From positions 302,511-366,510 of the forward strand of contig JBBHKE010002632.1 of the NCBI GenBank assembly GCA_037447655.1: 64,000 nt of DNA. Reading direction: 5' to 3'. The notes below the pieces were generated by a model. It did no database searches. It was not told where the DNA came from and was given only the letters and a program-made list of their open reading frames with translations. The stretch comes from Zygnema cylindricum (lineage: Eukaryota > Streptophyta > Zygnematophyceae > Zygnematales > Zygnemataceae). This document shows positions 34,141-46,124 of the stretch, piece after piece; within the stretch, counting starts at the first letter, position 1; the number at the start of each line of letters is the position of its first letter. The translations under genes and the position numbers were made by a program.

Positions 34141-34450
34141 TTGACATTGATAACATTGATAGATATTTATGGACACATCTCCCAATATTGATGGACATTG
34201 CTCAACATTTTCTTGATATTGATGGACATTGCTCAACATTTTCTTGATATTGATGAACATTGCTCAACATTTTCTTGATATTGATGGACATTGCTCAGCA
34301 TTTTCTTGATATTGATGGATATTGCTCAACATTTTCTTGATATTGATGGACATTGATTGGAATTGCAATACTTTCACGGCATTGATGCACATTCTTGACA
34401 TTGCTTGATGGTGCTTGACATTCTAGACATTTATGGACAGTGATTGATAA
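34140..34450. repeat. 31-bp tandem repeat (GGACATTGCTCAACATTTTC type)
   Basis: About six imperfect units of 31 bp, each containing GGACATTGCTCAACATTTTC and TTGATATTGAT. Related units occur at 61080-61200. Confidence 0.82.
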
Positions 34451-34587
34451 TTCCTAAATAACGTAAAAAAACATTTAGAGTTATTATTTCTTTTTTAGGT
34501 TCGAGGGTCAAAATTTGGGGACCCTGAATTAGCTTATTAACGCTAATAGCCATTCACGGTGTACATTTAGATGTTTCGTTTCGATTA

Positions 34588-35182
34588 CACCGTGAATCGT
34601 TATTAGCTTTAATAAATAATTAGTGTAAAAAAATAATTAGTGTTATTAACTCTAATTTGGATTTTTCGCGTTTCTGAAAAAATACTTTTACTCTAATTTA
34701 TCTATAACTCTTATTTGGGAACAGTTCGCCTATACTGAATCTGCGATCAAGATCTTTACGCTAAAATAGGTACGAGTACAAAATCTGACAAATTGTACAC
34801 CGTCGCGTCCTTTTACTCTAATTGATTCATAACTCTAATTTGGGTTTTCTCCCGTATAATTAATACGCGATCAATATCTTTACACTAAAATAGGTACAAT
34901 CTCATTTTGCCTTTTACTCTAAGCGCAGTTTACGTGCGTTCCCGGTTATTTAAATCCATGTTTCGTACTTTATTACTTAAAAGGTACCATTTTGGACGCA
35001 CTGACACGTTCCGTACACCACTCTATTCAAGATGACCATAAATTAGAGTTATTAACGCTAATTAACCAGTACTTTAATTAACGTAAAAAAACAATTAGTG
35101 TTATTAATTCTATTTAAGGTTTTGGGGTCAAAATTTGGGGGCGCCGAATTAGCGTTAATAACGCAAATAGCGATTCAAAGTG
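34588..35182. mobile_element. TA-MITE, about 595 bp
   Basis: Termini CACCGTGAATCG-TTATTAGC and GCAAATAGCGATTCAAAGTG, with TA at 34586-34587 and 35183-35184. Another right terminus of the same family ends at 34561. Confidence 0.75.
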
Positions 35183-35675
35183 TAGTTTCAGTGGGCATCG
35201 TCCCCTGATTTGCGTTTAATTTCATGTAACGCTTCTAGAATTAGATTTCGATATGTAATCTGGCGACTAAGTTAAAAAGCCAGCTAGTGAGAGTAGTATA
35301 AGCCAAAAGTAATAAGTGAGGAATCAATGTAGAATCAATGCGTAAGCGAGAATGAATATGAATTTTCTTTGAGTTTTTATCGTGTTGCTTTCTTGTGATA
35401 ATTTGTAGTCATGGTTGATGTGTAATTTGAGTTGAAATTCGCTTCCACATTAAGAAATTTTTCAATTTTGTGCACATTCCGATTGAGTATCGATCCTATA
35501 AATTGACAGTGACACTGACACTGAACAATGACATTAATTCCTAACATCGCGAATCCTATTGGAAAAGATACAGCATTGGTATGTAGGTAGCTTGCTGTGT
35601 GGGCCAATTACCGGATCATTTTCTCTAAGTGACACCATAAAAGCACCTAGAGGCTGAGTTATCAGAAATTGGCAA

Positions 35676-36005
35676 TCAAAAACAGCCACAGATAACAACC
35701 AAATTTATCCACATTAAATTACACACATAATTTAACAAAAGCTTAGTACCTTTCAATTCATAAAAAAAATTATTAGTACTGTCGTCACATGCCACTTTAA
35801 GACTTTCTCGAACCATCCCAGACTTTATTCTACCGATAGATTCTGACACATAGTCCCCTAGCTTAATCCTGCATTCTTCTGACTCAGAATGTGAACTAAA
35901 GAAAGCTGTATCTATGAAGTATGAAACGTCCTTTTTGGGACAAAATACTTGATTCAATTTTTCCTGGAACACTCCACTATTCATTTTTTTTATTTTTTGT
36001 GTCAC
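35676..36005 (-). CDS. Unrecognised ORF, possible exon
   Basis: A 109-codon minus-strand frame without low complexity. The first 80 residues are mixed-composition and soluble-looking, and the last 25 are hydrophobic. A donor-like AAAG|GTACTA falls inside, near 35750, where the composition changes. No domain is recognised and no partner exon was found. Confidence 0.3.
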   Translation of the reverse strand: MTQKIKKMNSGVFQEKLNQVFCPKKDVSYFIDTAFFSSHSESEECRIKLGDYVSESIGRIKSGMVRESLKVACDDSTNNFFYELKGTKLLLNYVCNLMWINLVVICGCF

Positions 36006-36419
36006 CTTTTCCCCTCAATAAACTATATTGTCACATATCCTATATATCGATTCATGCACACTCGACATCCCTGTATCCATGCACGCTTTAAATTGGTATT
36101 TTCCACTTTTTTCCCCGACACACTACCACACAAATAATTGACACAACATGGGTTTCAAACTGATACCCTTACAATCCTTTTGCTTTATTAGCTTTCCATT
36201 AGACAGCCGCCTTTGTAGACTTTTTTCCTATGTCCCAACAAGGTAAGCAGAAAAAATAACTTTTGAAATAATTTCTTTTACCATCATTACTGTGATCAAA
36301 CTATTCTGCATGATCCTACAACTCCGTGTTTATACTTTTCTATTTTTATTTTGCCATACTCTAACAGAAACAAAAAAAAATAAAGTATCCAAGCCTAATA
36401 TTGGGTGGCTTATGAGAAA

Positions 36420-37149
36420 GCGTAGTATCCTCTTCGAAACTATTTAAAGTGGAGGAAATTTAGGAAGGAGATTTTAACTTTGGAGGAGGACGAAATTTGG
36501 GCGGAGGTGATTAAGGACGAGGAGGGGACGACTTGTGAGGAGATTTGGGAGGAGGAGACTTGAAAGGAGGACGAGATTTGGGAGGAGGAGATTTGGGAGG
36601 TGGAGGAGACTTGTTGGGAGGATGCGGTTTTGGAGGAGGAGACTTGAAAGAAGTACGAGGTTTGGGAGGTGGATATCTGTAACGAGGAGATTTGGGAGGA
36701 GGATATTTGGGAGGAGGAGATTTGCGAGGAGGAGGAGATTAAGGGATTAGGAGAGGAGATCGGGAGGAGGAGATTGCGAGGATGGATTAGGAGTGGGAGA
36801 TTTGGGAGTGAGGAGAGGGCGAGGAGGAAAGGCGGTGGAGGAGGAGATTTGGGAGGGAAAGATCCAGTCGAGGAAGATGGAAAGTCGGACGGAGAGGAGA
36901 AACAAAGGATGGAGGAACCGGTGGTGAAAGGAAAGAAACGGAGAGGAGAAAGTTTGGAGGATCAGGATCCCAGCAGGGGGAGGGATCCGGGGAGTTTGAA
37001 GGGATCAGCGCAATCAAGGTGGAGGAACCGCGCGAGGGGAAAGGAGGAGATTTGGGAGGAAGAGTCGGGAAAGGATCCGAGGGGGAGGAAAATTGAGAAG
37101 GAGGAGTTTGGGAGGTGGAGGAGACCTCGAGGGGGAAAGATCAGAAAAA
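36420..37149 (-). pseudogene. Extra proline-rich tail repeats beyond the expansin stop
   Basis: GGAGGAGATTT-type units continue for about 700 bp downstream of the expansin stop codon. On the minus strand they encode K-S-P-P-P in other frames. They suggest the tail was once longer, as in the 8-9 kb duplicate, and was shortened by a frameshift. Confidence 0.55.
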
Positions 37150-40100
37150 TCAGCGGGATAAAATGGGGAGAAGAGGAGGAGGGGATTTGGGAGGAGGAGA
37201 ATCGGTAGGGAGAGGAGATTCCGGAGGAGGAAAATTAAATTTGGGAGGAGGAGGATTTGGTGGAGGTGATTTGGGAGGAGGAGGAGGACTTGGTGGAGGT
37301 GATTTGGGAGGCGGAGGAGATTTCAGAGGAGGAGAGCGAGTCATAGAATTCCATTGGGCTCCACAATCGTAAATTGCCGTATTGCTAAAAATGGCGGGAA
37401 TGGTCTTCGGACAAAGCAAATTTTGACCTGACAAAGAAACAGAACATATCATTTGTCAAAAAAGTTTGGAAGTAAGAGTGTGGCATCCTTGATTAGTAAG
37501 CGAAGATTTTTTGGAGAACTCAGAAAAAACTTGTACACTTTTCTCAAGCAGTAAAAAAATATGTCATGGCCGACATTGTGTTTGTTAGTACGAGTTGGGA
37601 ATGGACTTAATATAGTTTTCCACATTGATCGAATTCAAAAATGATATATCTCCATGTTAATATATCGTGATTTCGAAAAGTTCAAAATTAAATATGGATA
37701 CAATAATCAGCAATAATTGACCGATATTTTTTTAGAATTTAAGGCATTTTAAATGTGCGAAGTGTATGGAGTTTGCAGAATTTATGAAATGTACGAAACA
37801 TACCGAATGAATGTCATTTATGACTTGTACGGGCTTTATGGACCGTATGACTATATCGTTGATATCGAAATATCAAAAAAGATATATCACGATTTTTTTC
37901 TGTTTGATACAATGAGTTGATACATACCCGAAAGAAAAGTACTTATCAATAATCCATAAAACACGTTAGATATGCAACATTGCAAATCCCAACAAAAAGA
38001 AAGAGTTGGTTTTAAATTTCCATTATCACAACATCATTCTTAATTAAATTTTTGAAGATACGTTCATGACAATCACAAGGGCGGGCCCATGTGAAACTAT
38101 AAAGAATCTTAACAACCTAGGATTGCACATGTTGCACTAAAAAAAATGTTGTGGGCTAAACCGGAAAAGTTTTGAGCCTGTGCTCGAATGTGAAAAACCT
38201 TATGCAGCAATCGTACACATTTCTGTATTTTGTTCATTTTCTTATGCAAAGCCAAAAAGTAATGTTTTTCTGAAAAATCTCTTTTCTTATCAATTTGAAT
38301 ATTCCTGCATCATTTTACTCACTTGTGTTTTGATTCTCAAGTAAAAGCGTATATGGGTCCTGAAAAGTATTGCCGGTCGATTGGATTGCCCAATTTGCAC
38401 CCCAATTATGCACCATTGGGCGAAAAACATCTGTATCGTTCTGTTTTAGTCAAAAAATAAACTACGAAAACGTTAGTGTGGCATTCTTAAAACAATTTTC
38501 TGATAAAAAAGGAGCAAGGCCAGAAATCATACAGAACATCACACAATCTCAGAAGATATGCGAAAGCGTACAGTTCATCAAGTAAACCACAGAATTCCCC
38601 AACCAAAGATATTTATTTAATTGTAGTTTCTTTTTCATCATAGTTTTTTATCTTCTCCTTCCTGAATATGTCAAAGTTGTTCAACTCACTTCACTTTAAT
38701 ACTTGTCTCACCGACTTAAAATTACCATCAACACTACAAAAGATAAAACGGACATGAAGTCGTTTCCAAACGTAGGCAAACGTGCGCCTAATCAGACAGT
38801 GCGCGCCGAAACTGAACGGCGCGCACTGAAACGAAAGTAACCCGTACCGTCGCACTAAATAACATTTACCACCGTACCGCTGAAACGAACGAAACCAGTA
38901 CGTCGCACTAAATAACATTTACCACCGTACCGCTGAAACGAACGAAACCAGTACGTCGCACTAAATAACATTTACCACCGTACCGCTGAAACGAACGAAA
39001 CCAGTACGTCGCACTAAATAACATTTATAAGTACGGCACCGATGCCCCCGTGGGATCGGTCAAAAACTTCAAATAAAAGCGTGATAGCTCTTAGGCCGTT
39101 CCCATTATAATTGTAATTACGCAAAGTTCATTTGTATCATAGTTCAAAAGTAGGTGAAAGTAGGCCCATACAATATGCCTATTGTACGCAAAACATACAA
39201 TATGACCTTACGACCCATATTGTATTGGTCGCAAAATGAAAAAAAATAGTAACAGTGTTGAGTTGCACATCGATCGATAGAGAATTAAACGTCATGTATA
39301 AATTTTGAAAAACACTCGGACAAAAAATTATTTTTCTGTGAGTTTTGAGGTATTTTTTATTTAAACCATCAGATTTGGACGATCGGACGGTCTTTGATCA
39401 AATTAGCGATCTAAGAAGATCATATGAAAAGCCCATAACACAACTTACGATAGGACTATCGTCAGATTTGGACGATCGGACAGTCACTGATCAAAGTAAC
39501 TATTTAAGAAGAACACATGAAAAGGCCATAATACAACTTACGATGAAGGCGCCTACAAAAGGCCTACAATAGAAACGCCTACTTTTGAACTATAGTTTGT
39601 TTTGTAGCGAAGATTCTCCATACACGGTTTATTAAAGTTTAAATGCATAAAAGTTAAAACTACAACGCAAATCGCTATTGGTGTAAATAACATTATCTCT
39701 GCACCCCAAAATTTTGAGCCCTCGAACCTAAAATAAAATTAATAATTATATTTTTTGATAAAGCTATTATAAGTACGCTTTAATTAGCGTCATTGACTCT
39801 AATTTGGGCGATTTTTCCGAATCATGCAAGTCGGTACTGAAATTGCTTGTTAAAGCGTACAAACGTACAGAAAACGTGTCAGAAAACGGCGTCGAGACAG
39901 GAAAGTTTGTGGTGGTGCCACTTAAAAGCGCCCTCCGATTTTGATTCTAGTAATAAATGTTAAAAATTGATCAAGTGCTCCGATAGATGCTCACATACAA
40001 AAATCAATATCACAGCGGAAGCTTAAATAAACATATTCCACATAAAACATTCACGGCTCACAATAAAACATGTCGACCAAATATAAATATATTAAACCGA

Positions 40101-43100
40101 AGCTTTCATAATAACAACCTCTCTTCTTTCTTCCCTCAAATCATCTTTTCTCTATACATCTTATTGTGTCATTCCTTAAGTCACATAATGCATCTCTTAC
40201 ATAGACTGCATGATGCATCTCCCCAGACTGCATACTAACCTGATGAAAACACTCACTAATATACCTCCTTAACACTGACAGCTCACGACCACTAACTCCA
40301 CTAACTGAAAACAGACGAGGGCGCCGAAGTCCACATGCGGACGTGCGCCTAAAAAGCATTCAAGCGCCGAAGCAAAGTGACACGCACTAAAAGAACTAGA
40401 CACGTACAGCGTACTAAATATCATAGTCACCGTTCAAGATAATACAAAACAGACGACACCAAACTGAACCATCATACATAAATAATCTATGTACCGGTTG
40501 GTACCGAACCGCCGTACATTGAACGGACCAAAGGTACTCCAACACAAATCGCGAAACCATACTAAATCGAATTGTGCCACGCGAACCAAAACGTCAATAA
40601 ATCTGCGGACGACTGATTCTCCACATCGAACCAAAACATGATTTCGGGTGATCCACCGATTCTTCCAATAATCCTAACAAACTACACCTTATTTCCACAG
40701 CTGAGCCTAACAGTTTCTAATTGGGTTATTTGATACAATTACATACTAATAGTGATGCAATCGTACAAAATTGTTCTCCAGATTTAGCTTTCCGGAAAAC
40801 TTTTGACTCAAGAAATTGTTTATTAGAGTAATTTTGATTGCAAGATGTAAATTAATGTGAAGAAAGATGAAACCAGAGAGTGTTGACCTCTAAAAATAAT
40901 TGATGAAAGCATTGTGTAAACTGTTGAAAAAGAAAAATCCCAGTTTCAATCTCCTTTTCATTATTCATCTTCTAACCACACTTCCACCTCCCTAACTCCC
41001 TCGTCAATGTTGTCTTTCCCTTTCTCCCGCGAAAGTCTCCCTCTCCCTCTTTCTACTGGATGGACACTTTCTTCTATTAGTGTTACGTAGTGATCGAATT
41101 CGAAGAGGATACTTCGCCATTTTGGTATATCATGATATTGGGAAGTTCAAAACTTGACATTTATCGGTTTTGCCGATAAATAATGGATATTTTTTTTTTC
41201 CAAATAAAGCATTTTAGATGTAAGGAATGCGCAGAATTTGAAGAAGTTACGAAATGGACGGAGTGTATGGAGTGGAAGAACTGTATGGACGGTACATGAA
41301 GGATAGGGTTTTTTAGGGAGAGGGAGGGAGGGTGTCGATTGTGGATAAATATACAACTTACAAATTTAATGCTGACATTTGTGACAGCTCCCGGTCCTCC
41401 GACGTCTCGAACCAGAAGGCCAATCCACCAAGGATTCGTCCCTCGGTTGTAAGTAAATCCGACATTATTCTTCGGATAATTGCACGAAACTCTAAAGACA
41501 ACAAAAAAAACGGAAAAAAACGAAAAAGAGTGGAGCAAAAATGATTAGATTTTATAATTTCTATCCACCAAAATAGAACTACCTCTGTTGTGAGAAAATG
41601 CGACATTGCTGTTAATATAACTGCACGTAACTCTTAAAAAAAGGAAAATATTTTGGAAATTGGGAATTGTGAATTGGGTATCAGAAAATGGAAACAGAAA
41701 AGGCAACAAAATGAGAAAAAAAAACAGAAATGATAATGGAATTAAATGGAAGTTAAAGAAATTGGCTGTGAAAAAGAAATTGATAAAATATAGAAATAGA
41801 AAGGGGACTGAAGGCAAAAGAACATTAATGTTAATTAAACATACATTACATGGAAGATTATATGCCCTTATTAGCATTATTTTCTTAAATTTTCTCAACT
41901 TCTTCCAAACCTAGCCACCAACTTCCAAAACTGCAAATTATATTTTATTTAATGTAGTATTTCAATTTAACTTTCATCTCAAGACTCAATTTCAATTCGA
42001 AATTCAGTTTTGGTTTCAACTTTGATTTAAATTTTAATCTCAAATTAGATCTCAGTTGTCAATGAGAGTTCCAGTGTAAATTCCGTTGTCGATTTCGCCA
42101 TCACTTTCTACTTCAGGTTCATTTTTTACCCTGTTTCAACTTCATTTCAATTTCAATTTCAATCTCCAATTGCAGCTTCAATTACAATTCACAGTTAAAT
42201 CTCAATTTCAAATTCCATTTCAAGTTCAAGTTTAAATTTCAATTTCAATTTCAATTTTTATTTTTATTTTTATTTTTATTTCAGCTTCATTTAAATTAAA
42301 CTTTAGTTTCCAATTTCAACTTGAAATTCAATTTCAATTTCGATTTCATCTTCAATTTCAGCTTAAAATTCATTTTCAATTTCAGCTCAAATTTTCAATT
42401 TCAACTTCAATTTCAGATTCAGATTTAATTTCAAGTTCAATTCCAGATCCAATTTCGACTTCGATTTCAGCTTCAGTTTTCAATTTTAATTTCATTTTCA
42501 GGTTCAGTTTCGATCACGATCAAAAAATTCAAATTTTAATTTCAACTTCGTTTTCCGATTTCAAATTAAATTGCACTTCCAATTTCCAATTTCAGCATCA
42601 AATTCCAATTTCAGCATTAATTTCCATTTTAACTTCAAGTTCAGCTTCAATTTCCAAGTTTGATTCTAGCTTCAAGTTCGATTTCAACTTCAACATCCAT
42701 TTCTGCTTCCAATTCAAATTTTGTTTTCAGCTTCGATTTCAATTTCACTTTCAATGTCAATTACGATTTCAGTTCAATTTAGATTTCAATTTCAATCTCG
42801 ATTGCGATTTTAATTCCGATTCCGATTTTAGCATCATTTCCAATTTGGATCTCAATTTCAATCTCAGCTTCAATTTCAGATTCAGCGTCAATTTCTGCAT
42901 TTACAATTTCAATAATATAAATCACGATTTTAATTCCAAATTTAATTTCAAATGCCAATTTCCCACCTTCTATAATAAACACGATTAAAATAGTTGGGGA
43001 AATTTTGTTCCTGCCCGGGAATCGACATTTTTAGAAAAGCTTCTTTTGTCATATCAAAATGGACTTTTCCTTCACCACACCAATTGGGGTTTCCTCCTCC

Positions 43101-44312
43101 GGGGCAAAAATCCGTGACTGTGACAACAATGGGATTGGGGGAACACAAGGGACCCTCACACTTCACCTGCCAAAAAAAAGGGCGTGTGAGTGTGAGAGGG
43201 AGAGAGGAAAAGAGGAAGATAGGGAGGGAGGGAGGAAGAGGGAGAGGGATGGTGCCAGAGAGGAAAAGAGAAAGAGATGGCCAGAGGGTAAAAGGGAGAG
43301 AGGGAGAGAACAAGGGAATACGAAGAGAGAGGGAGGGAGGGAACAAGAGAGTAGGAAAGTCCACAAGTCCAAATGTATCGTAACATCAGAAGATGCGGCC
43401 GAAAAAAACAAATCTCATTTCACTCTCTCTGTCTCTTCCCCTTCTTTTCTATCCCTTCGTCTCCCACCACCCCATTTGTTTCCCTTATTGCCTCTGTACC
43501 TCTAACTATGATAAATCCACATCTCTTCCTCTCTCCCACACTCCCCTCTCACCTCTCCCTCTCCCTCTCCCTCTCCCTCTCCCTCTCCCCCTCCCTCTCT
43601 CTCTCCCCCTCACTCTCGCCCTCTCTCCCTCACCGCCTCTCCCCTTCTTTCCCTTCTCCTCTCTCTCCCCCTTGCCCTTCTCCTTCCCCTCACCATCCAC
43701 CTGCCTTCCCTTCTCTCGCCCTTCTCCTCCCCCTCCCTCTCCCCACCCCTCTCTCTCTCTCGCTCCCTTCCCACCTCGAAGCACGTCCCGCAGCCCATCC
43801 CCGATTGGAAGACGGTGTGACTGATTCCCGTCGCCATTCGTTTGTTTGGCATAAACGACAAATCATTGTACCCGCATGCGCCACCTGGCACCCATGCACA
43901 CGTTGCTTACTTAGAAACGACAAACGTTTCGACAATTATTTCGACAACTATTTCAACAACTATTTTGACAATTATTTTGTAGAATTTACTTGTTGCTATA
44001 ACAAATATTGTTGTGGATAACCATGAATTACCATGATCAACTAAACAACAATCAATTTTCGAATGCTAGTTATTTATTTTTTTCAAGTTATCACATTTTT
44101 ATTTTTTTGGAAGTCTTTTACATTAGTTGTTAAGATCTCTATGTCGTTCTTTTATTATTTTTTAAATGCTTACCGTCTGGGTTTCCTTGTCCCGGATATC
44201 CCGGATACCAAGTGGCAGTCCCATTCTCCCACGCATTTGTCTTTTTCAAAACCGCCAAAATTCTCAAGCCAATCAGTAGCACCTGCCACGTGGCAGGTCT
44301 CCAGAGTGTCAT
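37150..44312 (-). CDS. Expansin with proline-rich C-terminal extension
   Basis: Secreted cell-wall-loosening protein. Six exons, all GT-AG, join in frame to 324 codons plus TGA: 44312-44174, 43884-43775, 43166-42967, 41491-41362, 38440-38323, 37427-37150. Residues 1-27 form a signal peptide. Domain 1 (GH45-like) has A-T-W-Y-P-G, G-G-A-C-G-Y, C-G-T-C-F-E and V-H-F-D (the H-F-D motif). Domain 2 (CBM63) has Y-R-R-V-S-C, D-V-G-G-P-G-A-V and the conserved N-W-G-A-N-W. After I-Y-D-C-G-A-Q-W the last 60 residues are S-P-P-P-P and K-S-P-P-P blocks, the extensin-type substrate for Pro hydroxylation and arabinosylation. Ordinary expansins end near 250 aa. The start ATG was chosen because it directly opens the signal peptide. 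Introns hold repeats and transposons. Confidence 0.88.
38323..38440 (-). other. Expansin exon 5
   Basis: Acceptor AAAACAG and donor A|GTGAGT. It encodes F-R-P-M-V-H-N-W-G-A-N-W, the CBM63 surface-Trp region. It has a decayed duplicate with a stop at about 9700. Confidence 0.88.
38845..39030. repeat. 53-bp tandem repeat, about 3.4 copies
   Basis: The unit contains CCGTACCGCTGAAACGAACG and GTACGTCGCACTAAATAACA; successive copies are nearly identical, so the array is recent. Related text occurs in the LTR-like copy at 39958-40679. It lies in expansin intron 4. Confidence 0.88.
39137..39593. mobile_element. MITE with ATAGTTCAAAAGTAGG inverted termini
   Basis: 16-bp inverted termini. The interior holds a duplicated block of about 90 bp (CAGATTTGGACGATCGGAC...AACACAACTTACGAT twice). 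Relatives: 48696-49180 (full, inverted), 47250-47430 (left part), 28650-28975. Target duplication unclear. Confidence 0.78.
39664..39900. mobile_element. TA-family MITE fragment
   Basis: Left terminus CAACGCAAATCGCTATTGGTG and typical interior (CCCCAAAATTTTGAGCC); no right terminus. Confidence 0.5.
39958..40679. mobile_element. Solo-LTR-like copy in expansin intron 4
   Basis: It starts TGTTAAAAATTG and ends AATCCTAACA. It aligns with the solo LTR at 808-1354 but has about 170 bp of extra sequence. No target duplication is visible (flanks ATAAA and AACTA), so decay or recombination between copies is possible. Confidence 0.78.
41545..41632 (-). pseudogene. Duplicated expansin exon 4 remnant
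   Basis: It lies 50-140 bp upstream (in transcript order) of exon 4. It encodes R-V-T-C-S-Y-I-N-S-N-V-A-F-S-H-N-R-G, clearly a copy of R-V-S-C-N-Y-P-K-N-N-V-G-F-T-Y-N-R-G, preceded by an AAG acceptor-like sequence. It then shifts frame and lacks the rest of the exon. Confidence 0.75.
42100..42960. repeat. Degenerate TTTCAA/TTCAAT hexamer tract in expansin intron 3
   Basis: Almost continuous AATTTCAATTTCAGCTTC-like text over 860 bp. The plus strand is T-rich, so the transcribed strand is GAAATTGA-rich. Composition is like the tract at 32150-32860. Confidence 0.85.
43190..43770. repeat. GA-rich then CT-rich microsatellites in expansin intron 2
   Basis: Plus strand GAGAGGGA runs to about 43350, then CTCTCCCT runs from 43420. 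Together they form a large imperfect inverted repeat of simple sequence. The long Pro/Ser/Leu and Arg/Glu ORFs here are artefacts of it. Confidence 0.8.
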
Positions 44313-44599
44313 ACGTTCACTCTTAAGTTTCTTTGTCAATCAAAAAACTGAAATCTCAAAGTAACTTATGTCTTCTTTTTATTTTTTTATCAATGGAATA
44401 CATCAAATCTCTTCTTTTGTCTCTTTGTTATTATTATTTTTTTATCAACAATTTTTGTTTTTTGAGAGCTTATTTGTTTCCCAACATTCATTATTACCAG
44501 AAAACAACAAAAGTTTACAAAGTTTGTATATGTAACAAAAGTTCACTCTTGTTATTTTGACTACCAACCATTTTTTTGCTTAACCTGGTGTCAGGAAGA

Positions 44600-45570
44600 A
44601 TGAGCAGGCTTCTCTAGAAAGCTCATTCGCACGTGTGAAACCATTGTACGGAGGCCAGAGATGAAAAGAAGAACACAGTAAGGCAAATAGGCTGTCAACC
44701 GATTTCGCCGATTCGCCTTTTTATTAAAGTATCCCACAGAGATCTCCTGGTCCGTACATATGAGCTTTTTACAGGAAAAAAGTCGGTGATTCGATCTTGT
44801 CGCTCAAAATGTAGTGACGCTCTGAGAAAGTCAACGCGCCTAGCCACAGGTCAAACCTTCTATTAGGACAATTACGTGTTGTTCCAATGCATGCCATCTG
44901 TCACGGTACCTGTGTGACCTGTTTGGCTATTTTGAATGACACGTAGCGACCGTAGATCCCGCTTGGCTCCCATATTCATCTCTGACCGTCCGATTAGTAT
45001 CGAATCGATTGTGCGCCGCAAGTGACGCTTCGCGTCATTTATAATGTATAGCGCCAAATCCTGAACGTTTTTTTATAAGTCTATGATCGATCGGCCATAC
45101 AAAACTATACACGTGGCAAATGATTAGACTTCTGCGGACGAGATTGCCGTCGATTCAAAATTTCAAACTGGTATTGACTTGTACGGTTGTACTGGTGATC
45201 ATCTAACCCTAAAATGACACCCGAATAGACTTTTCCGTACGAATGTAGTATCGTTTAAGCGACTTCCATAACGTTTTCAAAAGCTGTCAGGATCTAAATT
45301 TAGTATGGAGCGCCGAAAAAAATAATCCTGACAGGTTTTCATGGCAGAATTGAACAGGTGTACGAAAAGTGTACTACTGGACTGTACAGCGTGATAGTTG
45401 GAATCTTTGTTAGGGTTAACTGCGACAATCTGGTACCGGTCTTTTTTCCTTGACCGTAAAATAGCTGTATTATTTTAGAACGGTATCAACAATTTTAAGT
45501 GGTCCACAATAATCCACGTCATCAACAATAAATCTAGGATTGATCGCAGAAAGATCGGCTTTTTACCACT
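44600..45570. other. No gene recognised
   Basis: Upstream of the expansin gene. Mixed-composition DNA with several GTAC words; no terminal repeats or exons could be fixed. Confidence 0.4.
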
Positions 45571-45573
45571 GTA

Positions 45574-46122
45574 CACCGCCAATCGCTATTAGAGTAAATA
45601 ACGCTAATTCGGTGCCCTTTTTTCAAAAAAAAAAACCTCAAATACAATCCATAATTCTATTTTTTCCATTACACTAATTAGGGTTTTTTTTCAATTAGCG
45701 TTAATAATGGAAGTACACTGCGATGGAAATAGTGTTTCGTACGGACACTGAATCTTCGTACGAAATAGTACTTTTTGAATTACAAAGGCATAAAAAGACA
45801 CTTAACATTATTGCGCACACATGTGAATGTGCACTGGAAGAAAGAGATGCAAACTCGTCGAAAAAAATCACGTTCTCATATGTTCGTCTGTCGACTTTGT
45901 GAACAGCGCGACGGCGTACGAATTGTCGGATTTTGTTTTGGTACACATATTACTGTAGACATCGAAAGGGCGGGTATTTATTATTCAGGACAACCCAAAT
46001 TACAGTTAGGGATTATTTAGTATATATATTTTTTTTCAATAAAAAAAATCTCGATTAGTGTTAATAACACTAATTTATTTTTTACGCTATTTATTCCTTT
46101 ACTCTAATAGCGACCGACGGTG
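45574..46122. mobile_element. TA-MITE, 549 bp
   Basis: Termini CACCGCCAATCGCTATTAGAG and CTAATAGCGACCGACGGTG, TA at 45572-45573 and 46123-46124. Confidence 0.82.
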
Positions 46123-46124
46123 TA

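Noticed and set aside
39958-40679. Target duplication for the second solo-LTR-like copy
   Set aside because: Flanking pentamers ATAAA and AACTA do not match, so insertion boundaries rest only on similarity to 808-1354.
43373-44020. Long Pro/Ser/Leu-rich plus-strand ORF of about 215 codons
   Set aside because: It is CT microsatellite text in an expansin intron and overlaps real exons on the other strand.
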